Assembly: GCA_963575745.1 (NCBI GenBank)
Contig: CAUYUJ010004549.1
Coordinates: forward strand, 1-29,194
Direction of reading: 5' to 3'
From: Prorocentrum cordatum
Taxonomy: Eukaryota > Sar > Dinophyceae > Prorocentrales > Prorocentraceae
Length of the DNA: 29,194 nt
Shown piece after piece: positions 9,761 through 19,250 of this stretch (positions are counted from its first letter, which is position 1; each line of letters starts with the position of its first letter). The translations under genes were made by a program, and so were the position numbers. Below the pieces are notes generated by a model that was given only the letters and a program-made list of their open reading frames with translations, had not been told where the DNA came from and did no database searches.

Positions 9761-10020
9761 GGAGGAGGAGCACGGGGAGGAGGGGGAGGAGGAGGAGGAG
9801 GAGGAGGAGGAGGAGGAGGAGGAGGAGGAGGAGGAGGAGGAGGAGGAGGAGGAGGAGGAGGTGGAGGGGGAAGAGAGGAGAGGAGGAGGAGGAGGAGGAG
9901 GAGGAGGAGGAGGAGTGAGAGGAGGATGATGATGATGAGGAGGAGGAGGAGGAAGATGATGATGATGAGGAGGAGGAGGAGGAGAAGGACGATGGGCGAG
10001 GAGGGCGAGGAGAGGAGGAG
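9761..10020 (+). repeat. GGA array with ATGATG patches leading into composite copy C1
   Basis: GGA runs about 9761-9945 and then mixed GAT/GGA to 10020. As for each other copy of the composite repeat, the array ends directly at GACC, the first bases of the head. Confidence 0.9.
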
Positions 10021-10570
10021 GACCGGTGTAGCCCACGATGCATCCACGATGCTGCAATACACCTTCTCATCAGTTCCTTCTTTCTGGGACCGTATAATAA
10101 TACATTGCCATTGAGCCTGAGAGTCTTCATTCGTGCCAAAACGCAATTCCTGGGACTCGAGCGCCGTGAATCAACTTTGCTCTTGCGTCCTGAAAATCAT
10201 AAATCGTGTCAGGCGAGTTTTTGGGCTTCCAACACCGCGAAGCGACCAGACTGTTACGTCCCCTCGGTCCTGAATCGTGCCAGAGCTGAATTCCTGGGAC
10301 TTAACATGCAAACCGACACTGCGGCAGACTTTCAAAGCAATGCGCGCGGCGCTAAGGCGAGAGCCAACATTTGTCAAGGAACTGCTCTCCATCCTTGAGG
10401 CTATCGCAAACTCTTCAACGAATGTGCGCGGCGCTAAGTCGAGAACCACATTTTGAACACCACCCGCCCTTTACCCTTGAAACGGTTGCGGCATGTTAAG
10501 ACGAATGTGCGCGGTGTTGAGGTGAGATCCACATTTTGAAAAAGGTACACCCTCCATCCGAAACTGTCGA
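10021..10570 (+). repeat. Composite repeat copy C1 (short head + three ~82-bp units)
   Basis: The head (10021-10338) starts GACCGGTGTAGCCCACGATG and holds about three ~70-bp sub-repeats (words GTGCCA, CCTGGGACT, ACACCGCGAAGC and GTTACGTC or GTTGCGTC). Three ~82-bp units start at 10339, 10421 and 10504, each with AATGTGCGCGGCGCTAAG-like sequence and a CACATTTTGAA block. There is no recognisable tail; a short GGA run at 10571-10583 leads straight into C2. It is the most diverged copy. Confidence 0.85.
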
Positions 10571-10583
10571 GGACGAGGAGGAG

Positions 10584-11300
10584 GACCAGTGTAAACCCAA
10601 GGGACATCAACGATGTTGGAATAAACCCTCACGCCAAGCTCCCTCTTCATAGGCCCCTACGAGGATTCATGGCCACTGATGGACTTGTGCCGTTGGAAGA
10701 CAACCGTTTGAATATCCTGAAGCGTGCCAAAACACCGTTCTCGGGACCCCAGCGCCACGCAGCAACCTGACCTTTGCGTCTGCACGATCCTGAATCGCAC
10801 CAGAACGCCATTCCTGGGACTTCAACACCGCGAGTCAACTAATTGTTGCGCTCTGACAATCTGGAATCGTTCCAAAACAACGTGCCTGGTACGTTAACGA
10901 TCGGAATCCGTGAAGCTCGTGCAAGGGTTTGAGACGAATGTGCGCGGCGCTTATGGGAGAGCCACATTTTGAAAAGGAACCGCCCTCAATCCATGACACT
11001 CTTGCAGTTTCTCAACGGGAGTGTGCGCCGCGCTACGGTGGGAGCTACATTTTGAAAACGACCCGTCGAAAGTGTGTGAAGCTCTCGCAACTGATTAAGA
11101 CGGGTGTGCACCGTGCCAAGGCGAGAGACATATTTTGAGAACGCCCTTCATCTGTGAAGCTGTTGCAATTTTCAAGTCTTAGGGTCATTATGTGTAAGCT
11201 AGTCTCAGGCGGCACGCACGGGCCGCCTTTCCGACTGATGTCGAGGTGCGGCTTGGAGGAGTTATTTGTAAGGGCAACAATTGGAGGAAGGGAAATATTA
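10584..11300 (+). repeat. Composite repeat copy C2 (head, three ~82-bp units, tail)
   Basis: The head (10584-10936, 353 bp) starts GACCAGTGTAAACCCAAGG. Units of ~82 bp start at 10937, about 11019 and about 11102. The tail (about 11186-11300) carries AGTCTCAGGCGG, CGAGGTGCGGCTTGG and AGTTATTTGTAAGG, matching the tails of C3 and C4. It is followed by purine-rich and then GAT-rich spacer. Confidence 0.9.
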
Positions 11301-12261
11301 GGAGGGGGACGGATGAGGGGGGAGGGGTGGGGAAGGGTGAGGATGGGCAAGGCTGATGAGGCGGAGCGAAGGGGGAAGGCCGAGGAGAAGAAGGAGGAAG
11401 AAGGGCGGGAAAGCTGATGAGGCGGAGGAGGAAGAGGAGAAGGAGGATGATGCTGATGCTGATGCTGTTGCTGATATTGATGGTGCTGCTGCTGATGATG
11501 CTGCTGCTGCTGATGATGATGATGGCGACCAGGAGGAGGAGGAGGAGGAGCAGTAGGAGGACGAGGGGGATGAGGAGAAAGAGGAGGAGGAGGAAGGCTG
11601 ATGATGATGATGATGCTGATTATGATTATGCTGATGAGTATGCTGCTGATGATGATGATGCTACTGCTGATGATGCTGGTGCTGATGCTGCTGCTGATGA
11701 TGATGATGATGATGATGATGATGTTGGTGGTTTTGGTGGTGATGATGCTGATGATGATGCTGATGTTGATGTTGATGCGGATGCTGATGCTGGTGATGAT
11801 CATGATGGTGGTGGTGATGATGCTGATGCTGATCATGCTGATGATGCTGATATTGATGCCGATGATGACGATCACAACGACGATGCCGAGTACGCGGCTG
11901 CTGATATTGACGATGATTATGATGATGACGATGCCGATGACGATGATGCTGATGGTGATGATGATGCCGATGATGACGATGATCATTGATGATGCTGATG
12001 ATGATGATGCTGATGCTGATGATGATGCTGCTGATGATGATGCTGATGATGATGGTGATGATGATGATGCTGATGCTGCTTATGCAGCTGCTGCCGACGA
12101 CGATGCTGCTGCTGCTGACGATGATGCGGATGCGACAATGTGATGATGATGCTGATGCTGATGCTGCTGATGATGATGCTGATGATGATGGTGGTGCTGG
12201 TGGTGATGATGATGATGGGGGAGGATGCTGATGTTAATGCTGCTGCTGCTGATGATGATGG

Positions 12262-12311
<50 letters not shown>

Positions 12312-12883
12312 CTGATCATGACGATGACGACGACGAAGACGACGACGATGGTGATGATGATGCTTCCGCTGATTATGACGATGCTGATCATGATGAGGAC
12401 GATGCTGATGATGATGATGATGATTATGATGATGACGATGATCGTTATGTTGATGATGCTGCTGATGATCCTGATTATGATGACGATGACGAGGCTGATA
12501 CTCATGCTGACGACGATGACGATGCCGATGATGACGATGACGATGACGATGATGCTGATGATGCTGCTGATGATGATGATGATGATGATTCTGGTGCTGA
12601 TGCTGATGATGCTGATGATGATGCTGCTGTTGACGATGCTGATGATGCTGATGATGGTAATGGTGGTGGTGATGATGATGTTGATGATGCTGCTGCTGAG
12701 GAGGAGGAGGAGAAGGGGGAGGATGAGGATGAGGATGAGGAGGAGGACTTGGAGGAGGAGGAAGAAAGAGAGGGAGGAGGAGGAAGCGGCTGAAACTGAT
12801 GATGATGTTGTTGTTGATGACATGATGATGCTATGATGATGATGATGCTGGTGCTGATGCTGATGATGATGAGTATGAGTATA

Positions 12884-12973
<90 letters not shown>

Positions 12974-13131
12974 CTGATGCTGATGATGATGATGATGATG
13001 ATGGTGGTGGTGGCTTTGGTGGTGATGATGATGGTGGTGGTGGCGATGATGCTGATGCTGATGCTGATGATGATGTTGATGAGGAAGAGGAGGAGGAGGA
13101 GGAGGAGGAGGAGGAAAAGGAGGAGGAGGAG
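11301..13131 (+). repeat. GGA/GAT spacer of 1.8 kb between C2 and C3
   Basis: The GGA-rich start (to about 11450) is followed by some 1.6 kb of GAT triplets interrupted by GCT and GAC, with GGA islands near 11530-11600 and 12695-12785. A pure GAT run covers about 12885-12972, and GGA closes the spacer just before C3. Long frames are poly-Asp/Ala, poly-Met/Leu or poly-Ile/Ser. GAC variants cluster at about 11870-11970 and 12320-12545, where the plus frame becomes almost only Asp and Ala; this is still more likely repeat drift than selection. Confidence 0.9.
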
Positions 13132-13991
13132 GACCAGTATCAATCCAAGAGTCATCAAATATGTTGGAGTACCCCCCCCTCCAAGCTCCCTCTTCACAGG
13201 CCCCTACAACGGTTCATATTCATTAAGGGAGCTGCCTCGTCGGAAGACACCTGTTTGAAGACCCTGCGGCAAGCTAAAACATTGTTCTCGGGCTTTCAAC
13301 GTCACGGATCAACCTGACTGTTGCGTTTTGGCGGTCCTGAATTATGCCAGAACGCCTTTCCTAAGACTTCAATGCGGCAGAGCAACGTAACTCTTGATCC
13401 CGCGTAATCATGAATCTTTTCAAGCCAACATTTCTGGTACGTTGATGATGGGAACCCGTCAAATTTGTACAGGTTTTTGAAGGTATTTGCGCGGCGCTGA
13501 GGCGAGAGCCACATTTTGAAAAGGAACTGCCCTCAATCCGTGAAATCTTTTTGTTGAAACGAAATTGCACTGCGCTAAGGCGAGAGCGACATTTTGAAAA
13601 CGACTCGCCACCAATCCGTGAAGCGCTTGCAATTTTTTACAACGAATGTGCGCCGCGCTAAGGCGAGAGCCGCATGTTGAAAACCACTCGCACCTACTCC
13701 GCGAAACTCTTGCACATTTTCATATCGAATGTGCGCCGCGCGGAGGCGAGAGCCACATATTGAAAACTGCTCGCCCTCAATCCGTGAAGCTCTTGCATTT
13801 TTTAACGAATGTGTGCCGCGCTTAGGCGAGAGCCGCATTTTGAAAACGACCGGCCCTCCATCTGTGAACGTGTTACCAATTTTAAAGCTTCAGAGTCAGA
13901 AGTGGTGAGGAAGTCTCAGGCGAACCGCCCGGCCCGCCCTTAAGGCTAGCTTCGGGGTGCGACAGGGAGAAGTTATGTATGAGGAAAAAGG
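13132..13991 (+). repeat. Composite repeat copy C3 (head, five ~82-bp units, tail)
   Basis: The head (13132-13482, 351 bp) starts GACCAGTATCAATCCAAGAG. Five units start at about 13483, 13563, 13645, 13728 and 13808. Their shared words are GCGCTAAGGCGAGAGCC, ACATTTTGAAAAC, CCTCAATCCGTGAA and CTCTTGCA. The tail (13891-13991) has GAGGAAGTCTCAGGCGAACC and TCGGGGTGCGACA. Confidence 0.92.
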
Positions 13992-14090
13992 AACGGAGGA
14001 GGAGGAGAAGGAGGAGGAGCCTGAGGTTGAGGTTGAGGTTGAGGTTGGGGAGGAGGAGGAGGAGGAGAAGGAGGAGGGGGAGGAGGAGGA
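13992..14090 (+). repeat. GGA/GAGGTT spacer, left flank of LINE-B
   Basis: GGA triplets around a run of GAGGTT hexamers (14024-14047) preceded by GAGCCT. The same GAGCCTGAGGTTGAGGTT arrangement occurs at about 22588-22621, on the other side of LINE-B. Confidence 0.85.
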
Positions 14091-15149
14091 TGCTAAGGCA
14101 TGGATGCTAAGGGTGCGCCCCCTGGCGCGAGGCCACCTCGAAAGTGCCGCCTGCGGACGAGAGCTGGCGCCGACGCCGCACACCTCTAAGAGGGCCTCCA
14201 GGCGGAGCAAGCGCAGTCCCCGAGGAGCCCCTGAGAGGGCCGCCGCTCCTTCCTCCGCCTCTAAGAGGGCCAGCAGGCAGCTGGATCGCATTCCGAGCTC
14301 TCGTCCGCGGGCCCGGGCCCTGGTCCCGCCTCGGCGGCTCGCTCCCCAGCGCCGCACGCCGCGCCGAAGGGGACCCCCCCGCCGACCCCCTCGGCACGCC
14401 GCTCTCGGCGGCTCGCCGCCTGGCTCGGATGGCCTCGGCCGCCTGCCCCCTGGCGAGCGGCCTCGCGGAGGGCCGCAGGGGGCCTCCCCCCGCTTCCTGG
14501 GCAGGGCCCCCTCCTGCTCCTCGGCAGGCTCTCCCTGCCCCTCCTCTGGCCACTCCTGGGCAGGGCCGGCGCAGGCGGCGGGGATCGGCAGCCGCGAAAC
14601 GGCCACGCGAGTGGCAGAAATGCAGGGGGAGGGACCCCCACCACCCCATGCTGTGCTCCTCCTCCTCCTCCTCCTCCTCCTCCTCCTCCTCCTCCTCCTC
14701 CTCCCCCTCCTCCTCCTCCTCCTCCTCCTCCCCCTCCCCCTCCTCCTCTTCCTCCCCCCCCCCATCCGCAACTCCCGGCGGCTGCTCCTCCCTCCTCCTG
14801 CTCGCTCGCGGGGCCCTCGCCCCGATCGCGGTCGGCACTGGGGGGGAGGAGGGCGCGCGCAGGGGGGTCGCGCAGCACTCGAGGCGGTCGGCCGCAGGCG
14901 AGACCTCGTGGCAGCACCTGCGCTGCCATTCCGGCCCAGTCTGCTGGAGCGAGTGCGACGAACGAGCGATGGCCTGCTGCCGTCTCGACTTCGCCGGCGG
15001 GCGAGCGACTCGCGCGGGTCGTTGGGCTCGCTCGGTGTCGGCCTCGGCTGCCAGCTGGGGGGGGCACGCCTGGCTCGCCTCCTGACAAGCGCAGCCGTGG
15101 CGTCCCAGCGGTCGCAGTGCGCTGCATCGTGCACGACCCATCCCTCCCA
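14091..15149 (-). pseudogene. LINE-B 3' tail region downstream of RNase H
   Basis: The frame from RNase H continues past AELAWEGWVVHDAAHC and stays open for hundreds of codons, but much of it is Arg/Pro/Gly-rich and low-complexity. No CXXC pairs like those of the LINE-A tail are evident. A CCT (GGA in sense) tract interrupts at 14655-14755. Between about 14180 and 14280 the plus strand repeats CTAAGAGGGCC-like words. Two ATGCTAAGG copies (14090-14112) close the element. The stop codon and true C-terminus cannot be placed. Confidence 0.45.
14655..14755 (-). repeat. GGA tract (sense strand) inside the LINE-B tail
   Basis: CTC/TCC triplets on the plus strand with CCC interruptions; GGA in the LINE sense direction. 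It encodes poly-Glu, poly-Gly or poly-Arg depending on frame. Confidence 0.9.
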
Positions 15150-15930
15150 AGCCAGCTCCGCCCCGACTCCCGCCCCCGCATCAGCCGCTGCATTCCCTGC
15201 GGCGAGGAAGCGACCGCGGGGGGTGGCCAGCTGTTCCTCGTCTTCCGCATGCGAGGACATCCATTCGATTTCGATCTGTCCTGCTGCCCTTCTCCACAGG
15301 GCTTGCCGAATTCTGTGCCACAGGTCCTCGCTTGGGCCCCCGCGCTTTTTTTGGGACCTCAGGGTCCAGGCCGACCTGAGGGCCTGGTGGTCCGTGACAA
15401 ACAGTCAATCTCCCGAGGTGTTCTCCACGGCCAACGCCAGCGCCAGAGTTTCGGAATTGGGGACGGACCGGATCGGTCCCGACAGCGGCCCAATCTTGGT
15501 GGCTCCCGTTTGCCAGCACTGCGAGGCCTCGCACCGTTTGACAGTCGCGATCGCTGCTCCACAGCGTCGCCTCCTTGGATCATCCGAGCGCCGACCCCCC
15601 CGACCCGTCTCCCAACGCCGTCACCCAACCGTCTTCCCCTCGATAATCGTCTAGCGCGCCCGCGCCAAAGGACAGCTCAATGCACGCAAGGCCCTCCTCG
15701 TCGAACCGGGGGAGAGTGAGGTGGGCAGGGGGAAGGCCTTTGAGCCACAGCGCTGGGTCGGCCTCTAAGCCCGCCAGGGCCTGCCCGACCAGCGCGCTCG
15801 ACGCCCTGACTTCCTGAAGCTCATCTGTGTTTTTTGGACACTCCCAAATTCGGTGCGCAAGCGTTTCTGGTGCGGACAGGCAGCGCGGACAGGTGGGCGA
15901 AACGTCGTACAGTGAGCGGCTTGAATAAGG
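15150..15930 (-). pseudogene. LINE-B zinc knuckle and RNase H domain
   Basis: From 15930 downward the frame is open: SLYDVSPT, then CPRCLSAPETLAHRIWEC (CX2CX8HX4C, the same spacing as LINE-A), then LWLKGLPPAHLTLPRFDEEG and the RNase H start TALGDGSGG. A seven-base G run (sense; 15595-15601) shifts the frame, after which RRRRCGAAIATV, NSETLALALAVENT, LFVTDHQALRSAW, IEIEWMSSHAEDE and FLAAGNAAADAGAG follow. The acidic residues in GDGS, NSET, VTDH and AAAD fit the RNase H active site. TGA at 15407-15405 interrupts between NTSGD and LFVTDH. The domain is convincing; the copy is dead as read. Confidence 0.85.
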
Positions 15931-16166
15931 AACACTTACTTTTCAAAAGGGGCTCGGTCGTTCCTTAGATTTTACGTGCGTTATTCACAGTTCCTTATGC
16001 GTTATCTGTTATGTATCGTTCCTGATGCGTTATTCCTTGGGATAAAACAGAGGGGCTTCGTCCCTGATTTCCGTTCCTTAGGTCAGGCCGATGCCTGTAG
16101 CCCGCCTCATGCCTGCAAGCCCTCGTCCACTGGCCTCCTCCGACCACTGCTGGCGTTGAGTCGGAG
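15931..16166. repeat. AT-richer inserted segment with repeated GTTCCTTA / CGTTATTC words
   Basis: GTTCCTTA or GTTCCTGA occurs four times (about 15959, 15989, 16018 and 16072), with TGCGTTAT recurring between 15976 and 16036. Base composition is clearly lower in GC than in the LINE on either side, which suggests an insertion between the RT and knuckle/RNase H parts. No coding frame is supported. Confidence 0.5.
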
Positions 16167-16320
16167 GGCACCAACTATACACCTACACCGATCCAGCCCA
16201 GGCCGATCCTAGGCCCAGGATCGGTGTATATGCATTCTGCCCATGGCAGGAGGGCGTATACACCGATCCTGGGCCCAGGTTGATCTGGGCCAGGATCGGT
16301 GTTGGTGTATAGTTGGTGCC
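16167..16320. repeat. 154-bp fold-back element (64-bp arms, 26-bp loop)
   Basis: The left arm 16167-16230 and right arm 16257-16320 are inverted copies. The outer 28 bases match at 27 positions (GGCACCAACTATACACC start) and the inner 19 are perfect (GGCCCAGGATCGGTGTATA), with mismatches concentrated between. The loop is 16231-16256. The word ACCGATCC occurs four times in alternating orientation, so each arm can fold on itself as well. No target-site duplication is clear. It resembles a small fold-back or MITE-like insertion in LINE-B. Confidence 0.85.
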
Positions 16321-16616
16321 TTCCTATTGAGGCCCCCAGCCGCTCCCACCTGCTGTGCCTCGCGAGGCGCCGCCTGCTCCCGCGGGACCTGCGACGGGCC
16401 AGCGGCCGCTCTCCGGGCCGGCGCGCCCGCCTCGTGGAGGGCCGCCCTCCTCCCGAGCCGGTGCCGGAGGCCCTCCTCGGCGTCGGCCGGCAGCGGCGCG
16501 TGGTCGACGAGGCCTCCGCAGTCCGCGCCGCCCCGCGGCGCGAGGTGCCGCGCCGTGCGGTCGTCGCCCGCGGCTCTGGACGCTTGCCTCGTCCAGTTGC
16601 CCTTGTGCTCGGGCCT
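16321..16616 (-). pseudogene. LINE-B segment between RT extension and fold-back
   Basis: By position this should encode the stretch that in LINE-A runs from VDDEG to the knuckle. One frame reads GNWTRQASRAAGDDRTARHL and LVDHAPLPADAEEGLRHRL, plausible protein but not alignable by eye with LINE-A. Assigned to LINE-B by location only. Confidence 0.4.
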
Positions 16617-16714
16617 CCTCCTCCTCCTCCTCTTCCTCCTCCTCCTCCTCCTCCTCCCTCCTCCCTCCTCCTCCTCCTCCTCCTCCTCCTCCTCCTCCTC
16701 CTCCTCCTCCTCCT
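16617..16714 (-). repeat. GGA tract (sense strand) directly after the GPLGAAK...MGW segment
   Basis: About 98 bp of CCT on the plus strand. It begins immediately after the codons for TSATW, where LINE-A continues with a VDDEG segment, so the tract replaces or splits conserved coding sequence. A smaller tract at 16922-16965 adds eight Glu codons in frame after LATKVR. Confidence 0.9.
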
Positions 16715-18075
16715 CCACGTCGCCGAGGTCGGCTCCCAGCCCATGTCCATGAGTATCGCCTTCGCCGCGCCCAGCGGCCCGCGGACGCGCCTCCACCGGT
16801 TGCCCTTGGCCACGGTGAGCGCCGGGCGGACCCGCCCCCGGGCCCTGAGGCTGCGCGGGTGCAGCTCGGGGGCCTTGTCCCACACCGCCAGCCAGGAGTC
16901 CAGGGCGCTGAGGCGGAGCCTCATCCTCCTCCTCTTCTCCTCCTCCTCCTCCTCCTCCTCCCGCACTTTGGTCGCCAGGGTGGTGGTGAGGCACCTCCCC
17001 CGCGCGCGCCCCGCAGCCGCGGCCGCGGCCTGGCGGCGCAGCTCCTGCGCCTTCCACGGCGCCGGCCCCACGACCTGTGCCCCGCAGGCCGCCTGGGGGA
17101 GGGCGCCGCTGGCCCAGAGCCCCTTGGGCTCGAGCGCGAGGGCTGCGTTCCTCCTCGTCCTGGTGATCCTGGCCGCCCCCCGACGGCCCGCCTTGCACCT
17201 GGGCCCGCTCTTGCGGCAGACTCGCTGCCCGCCCGCCGCCGTGTCGCAGCCCAGGTCGATCGCTGCAGTGGCGCCCGTGACGGGCATGCACGCCCCCGCC
17301 AGCGTGGCGGTCAGGCCCTGGGCCAAGTCCGCGTCAGAGGTCAGCGCGGTGGTCTTCTCCGAGATCGTGAGGCCCCGCTCCCTGACGAAGCCCTCCACGA
17401 AGACCGCGCCGACGTCCTTGAGGCCCCGCGTGACCTCGCTCCTGGGCACCTCCATCCTCGCCGTCGTGTCGTCCACGAAGGTCCAGAGGCCGCAGCTCGA
17501 GGCCACCTTGTGGGCCCTCTGGAGCACCTGGTGCATGTGCACCTTCGCGAGGCTCGTGCCCCTCGCCGAGCCCGCCATGATTGACCTCCTGGGGTGCACC
17601 ATGTAGCTGAGCCAGTGGTGGCGGTCTCGCAGCAGCCGAGGGGCCAGGAAGAGCTGGGCCTCGTGCGCGACCACAATCGCTGGAAAACGGACCTCCACCG
17701 CCAGCTTCATCAGCATCGCCAGGCTGATGGTGTCGTAGAATGTCTTGAGGTCCAGGAGCAGGGTCCCCGACGGGATGTGGAGCTCCCTACCCACCTCGTC
17801 GAGCACCGCCCTGTAGAGGGCCGCCTGCAGAGACGAGCTCCCCTTGATGGCGCCGTCCCAGACGGCGCCTTGCTCCTCCGTCCAGGCCTCGACGGCCGCC
17901 CCTCGGGCCTTGCTCCAGGCCTTGGCCAGGAGGGGGATCATCCCCAGGACTCGGTCGCCCTTGACTGGCTTGGGCACCGACGCGGCAAGGACCGTCATGC
18001 ACTGCCTTGGCCAGCAGCCCGCCACCTCACGCGGCGCATTGACCAGGTCCGCGAGCTCCTGCTGGACTGTCTTGC
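16715..18075 (-). pseudogene. LINE-B reverse transcriptase core and C-terminal extension
   Basis: Would copy element RNA at a nicked target. One open frame covers all RT blocks: PKPVKGDRVLGMIPLLAKAW (about 17970), LLLDLKTFYDTISLAML with the motif A aspartate at 17752-17750, SARGTSLAKVHMHQVL (about 17560), WTFVDDTTARM with the motif C FVDD at 17479-17468, and LTISEKTTALTSD (motif D). Then come DLGCDTAAGG, the Arg/Ala-rich connection and GPLGAAKAILMDMGW, the segment also found in LINE-A. Both catalytic aspartate sites are intact. The link to the upstream frame is lost by a one-base difference near 18072-18076 (VDRLPQ into TVQQELADLV), and GGA tracts interrupt the C-terminal side. Confidence 0.88.
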
Positions 18076-19250
18076 GGCAGCCTGTCGACGTCGAGCGAGT
18101 CGAGGACATCGACTCCCATCGCCTTCCTGCTCCCGATGGCGCGCGCCGCAGCCTCCGGCTCCTCGGTCTGCAGCGGCGGCAGCGCCTCCTGCCTGGCGAT
18201 CTCAAGCGTCCGCTGGAGCTGCTTCTGCAGACGCTGGAGGTTGGCCCCTGAGTCCTGCCGGAGGCTGCCCCACTTCTCCGCGCGCCTATCCATGATGCTG
18301 ATGGGCTGCGCCGCCGAGGCCATGCCGCCCGCCGCCTGCCCGACCGGCTCGTCGGCCGCGGGCCTGTCGGGCCTGGCCGTGTCGTGGAGGAGCCCAGCCC
18401 GTTCCTTCCATGCTCTCTTGGCCCAGCCGACGTGGGCCCTGCGGCCCTCGCTGATGGCTCGGGCCTGCCCCCTCGCCGCCAGCGTCCTGGTGGCCTCCAG
18501 CAGCTGGTCCCTCTTGGGCGCACTGATGCTGCCCAGCTTCTTTGGCGCTCTTGCACCAGCCCTCGATCGGGCCACCGTCTCCGAAGCACCGCAGCAGGCC
18601 CTCGCTCTGCATGGCCTGAACGTTCCTGGCGACCTGGGCCGCCACCCGCTTCCTCTCTCCTGCGTGTGCTGGCGGCTGCTCATGAGGCATTTGTACTACA
18701 GATTCCATAACAGAGTGGGGGGGGGTCACATTCGGGGGGGGGGCTAATTTGAACTGTCTTGGAGGGTTCGGGGGGGTCTGGGCAAAGGGCCGCCCTTTCA
18801 TGGATGGTCTGGGGGGTCTAAAGCTTCTCGTCTGGGAGGGTGGAGACCCCCATCCTTTTCTTACGAAATCTGGAGTACCGTTGGATGAGCGTCTCGCACA
18901 CGTTCATCAGCTCCGCCCTGTGGCTGTGCATGTGCGCTCGCCCTGGCGTCGAGCGCAACCTCGCCCAGGTGACGCCGCAGCCGCGGTCAGCGCCCCCCTG
19001 TAGCGGTGCCGCTCGCTCTCCTCGACGCCGCGGTGGTCAAGGATGGCCCCTTTCGACCTTGCCCACCCAGCCGGCGCAGCAGCGCGGGAGGTGCTTCTCC
19101 TGCTCGGCCGCGCCCTGGACCTGGTAGGCCAGGTGGTCGCCCAACTTCTCAGTTTCGCCGAGGTACCCCTCCATGGCAGTCCCGCGGCAGTCTCCCCAGC
19201 TCTCCTCCGAGACGGCGAAGGTGCACTGTCGGGGGCGGAAAAGAGGGGGG
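18076..19250 (-). pseudogene. LINE-B linker between endonuclease and RT, frameshifted
   Basis: Coding-like pieces in successive frames, 5' to 3' in sense: CTFAVSEESWGDCRG to GWVGKVERG (about 19233-19047), ILDHRGVEESERHRYRG, ELMNVCETLIQRYSRFRKKR (about 18925-18865), a C-rich degenerate patch at 18680-18850, ERKRVAAQVARNVQAMQSEG then LLRCFGDGGPIEGWCK, then KKLGSISAPKRDQLLEATRT through NLQRLQKQLQRTLEIARQEA to KAMGVDVLDSLDVDRLPQ. The frame changes at least near 19050 and 18550 and again at the RT entry. Linker identity is inferred from its position between the EN and RT domains. Confidence 0.65.

Noticed and set aside
9083-10114. 343-codon plus-strand and similar minus-strand frames
   Set aside because: Both strands are open at equal length, half is GGA repeat, and no domain is visible.
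10937-11185. 82-bp units as a CRISPR array
   Set aside because: Units are contiguous with no unique spacers, they diverge over their whole length, and the host is a eukaryote.
11417-12823. Poly-Asp, poly-Met and poly-Ile frames
   Set aside because: They follow directly from GAT triplets in three frames and have no unique sequence.
13957-15654. 565-codon plus-strand open frame
   Set aside because: It overlaps RNase H on the minus strand and otherwise consists of Glu-rich triplet repeat and Pro/Arg/Ser-rich sequence.
16299-17606. Long plus-strand open frames over the RT region
   Set aside because: They are antisense to a frame with all RT motifs; GC-rich composition keeps the opposite strand open.
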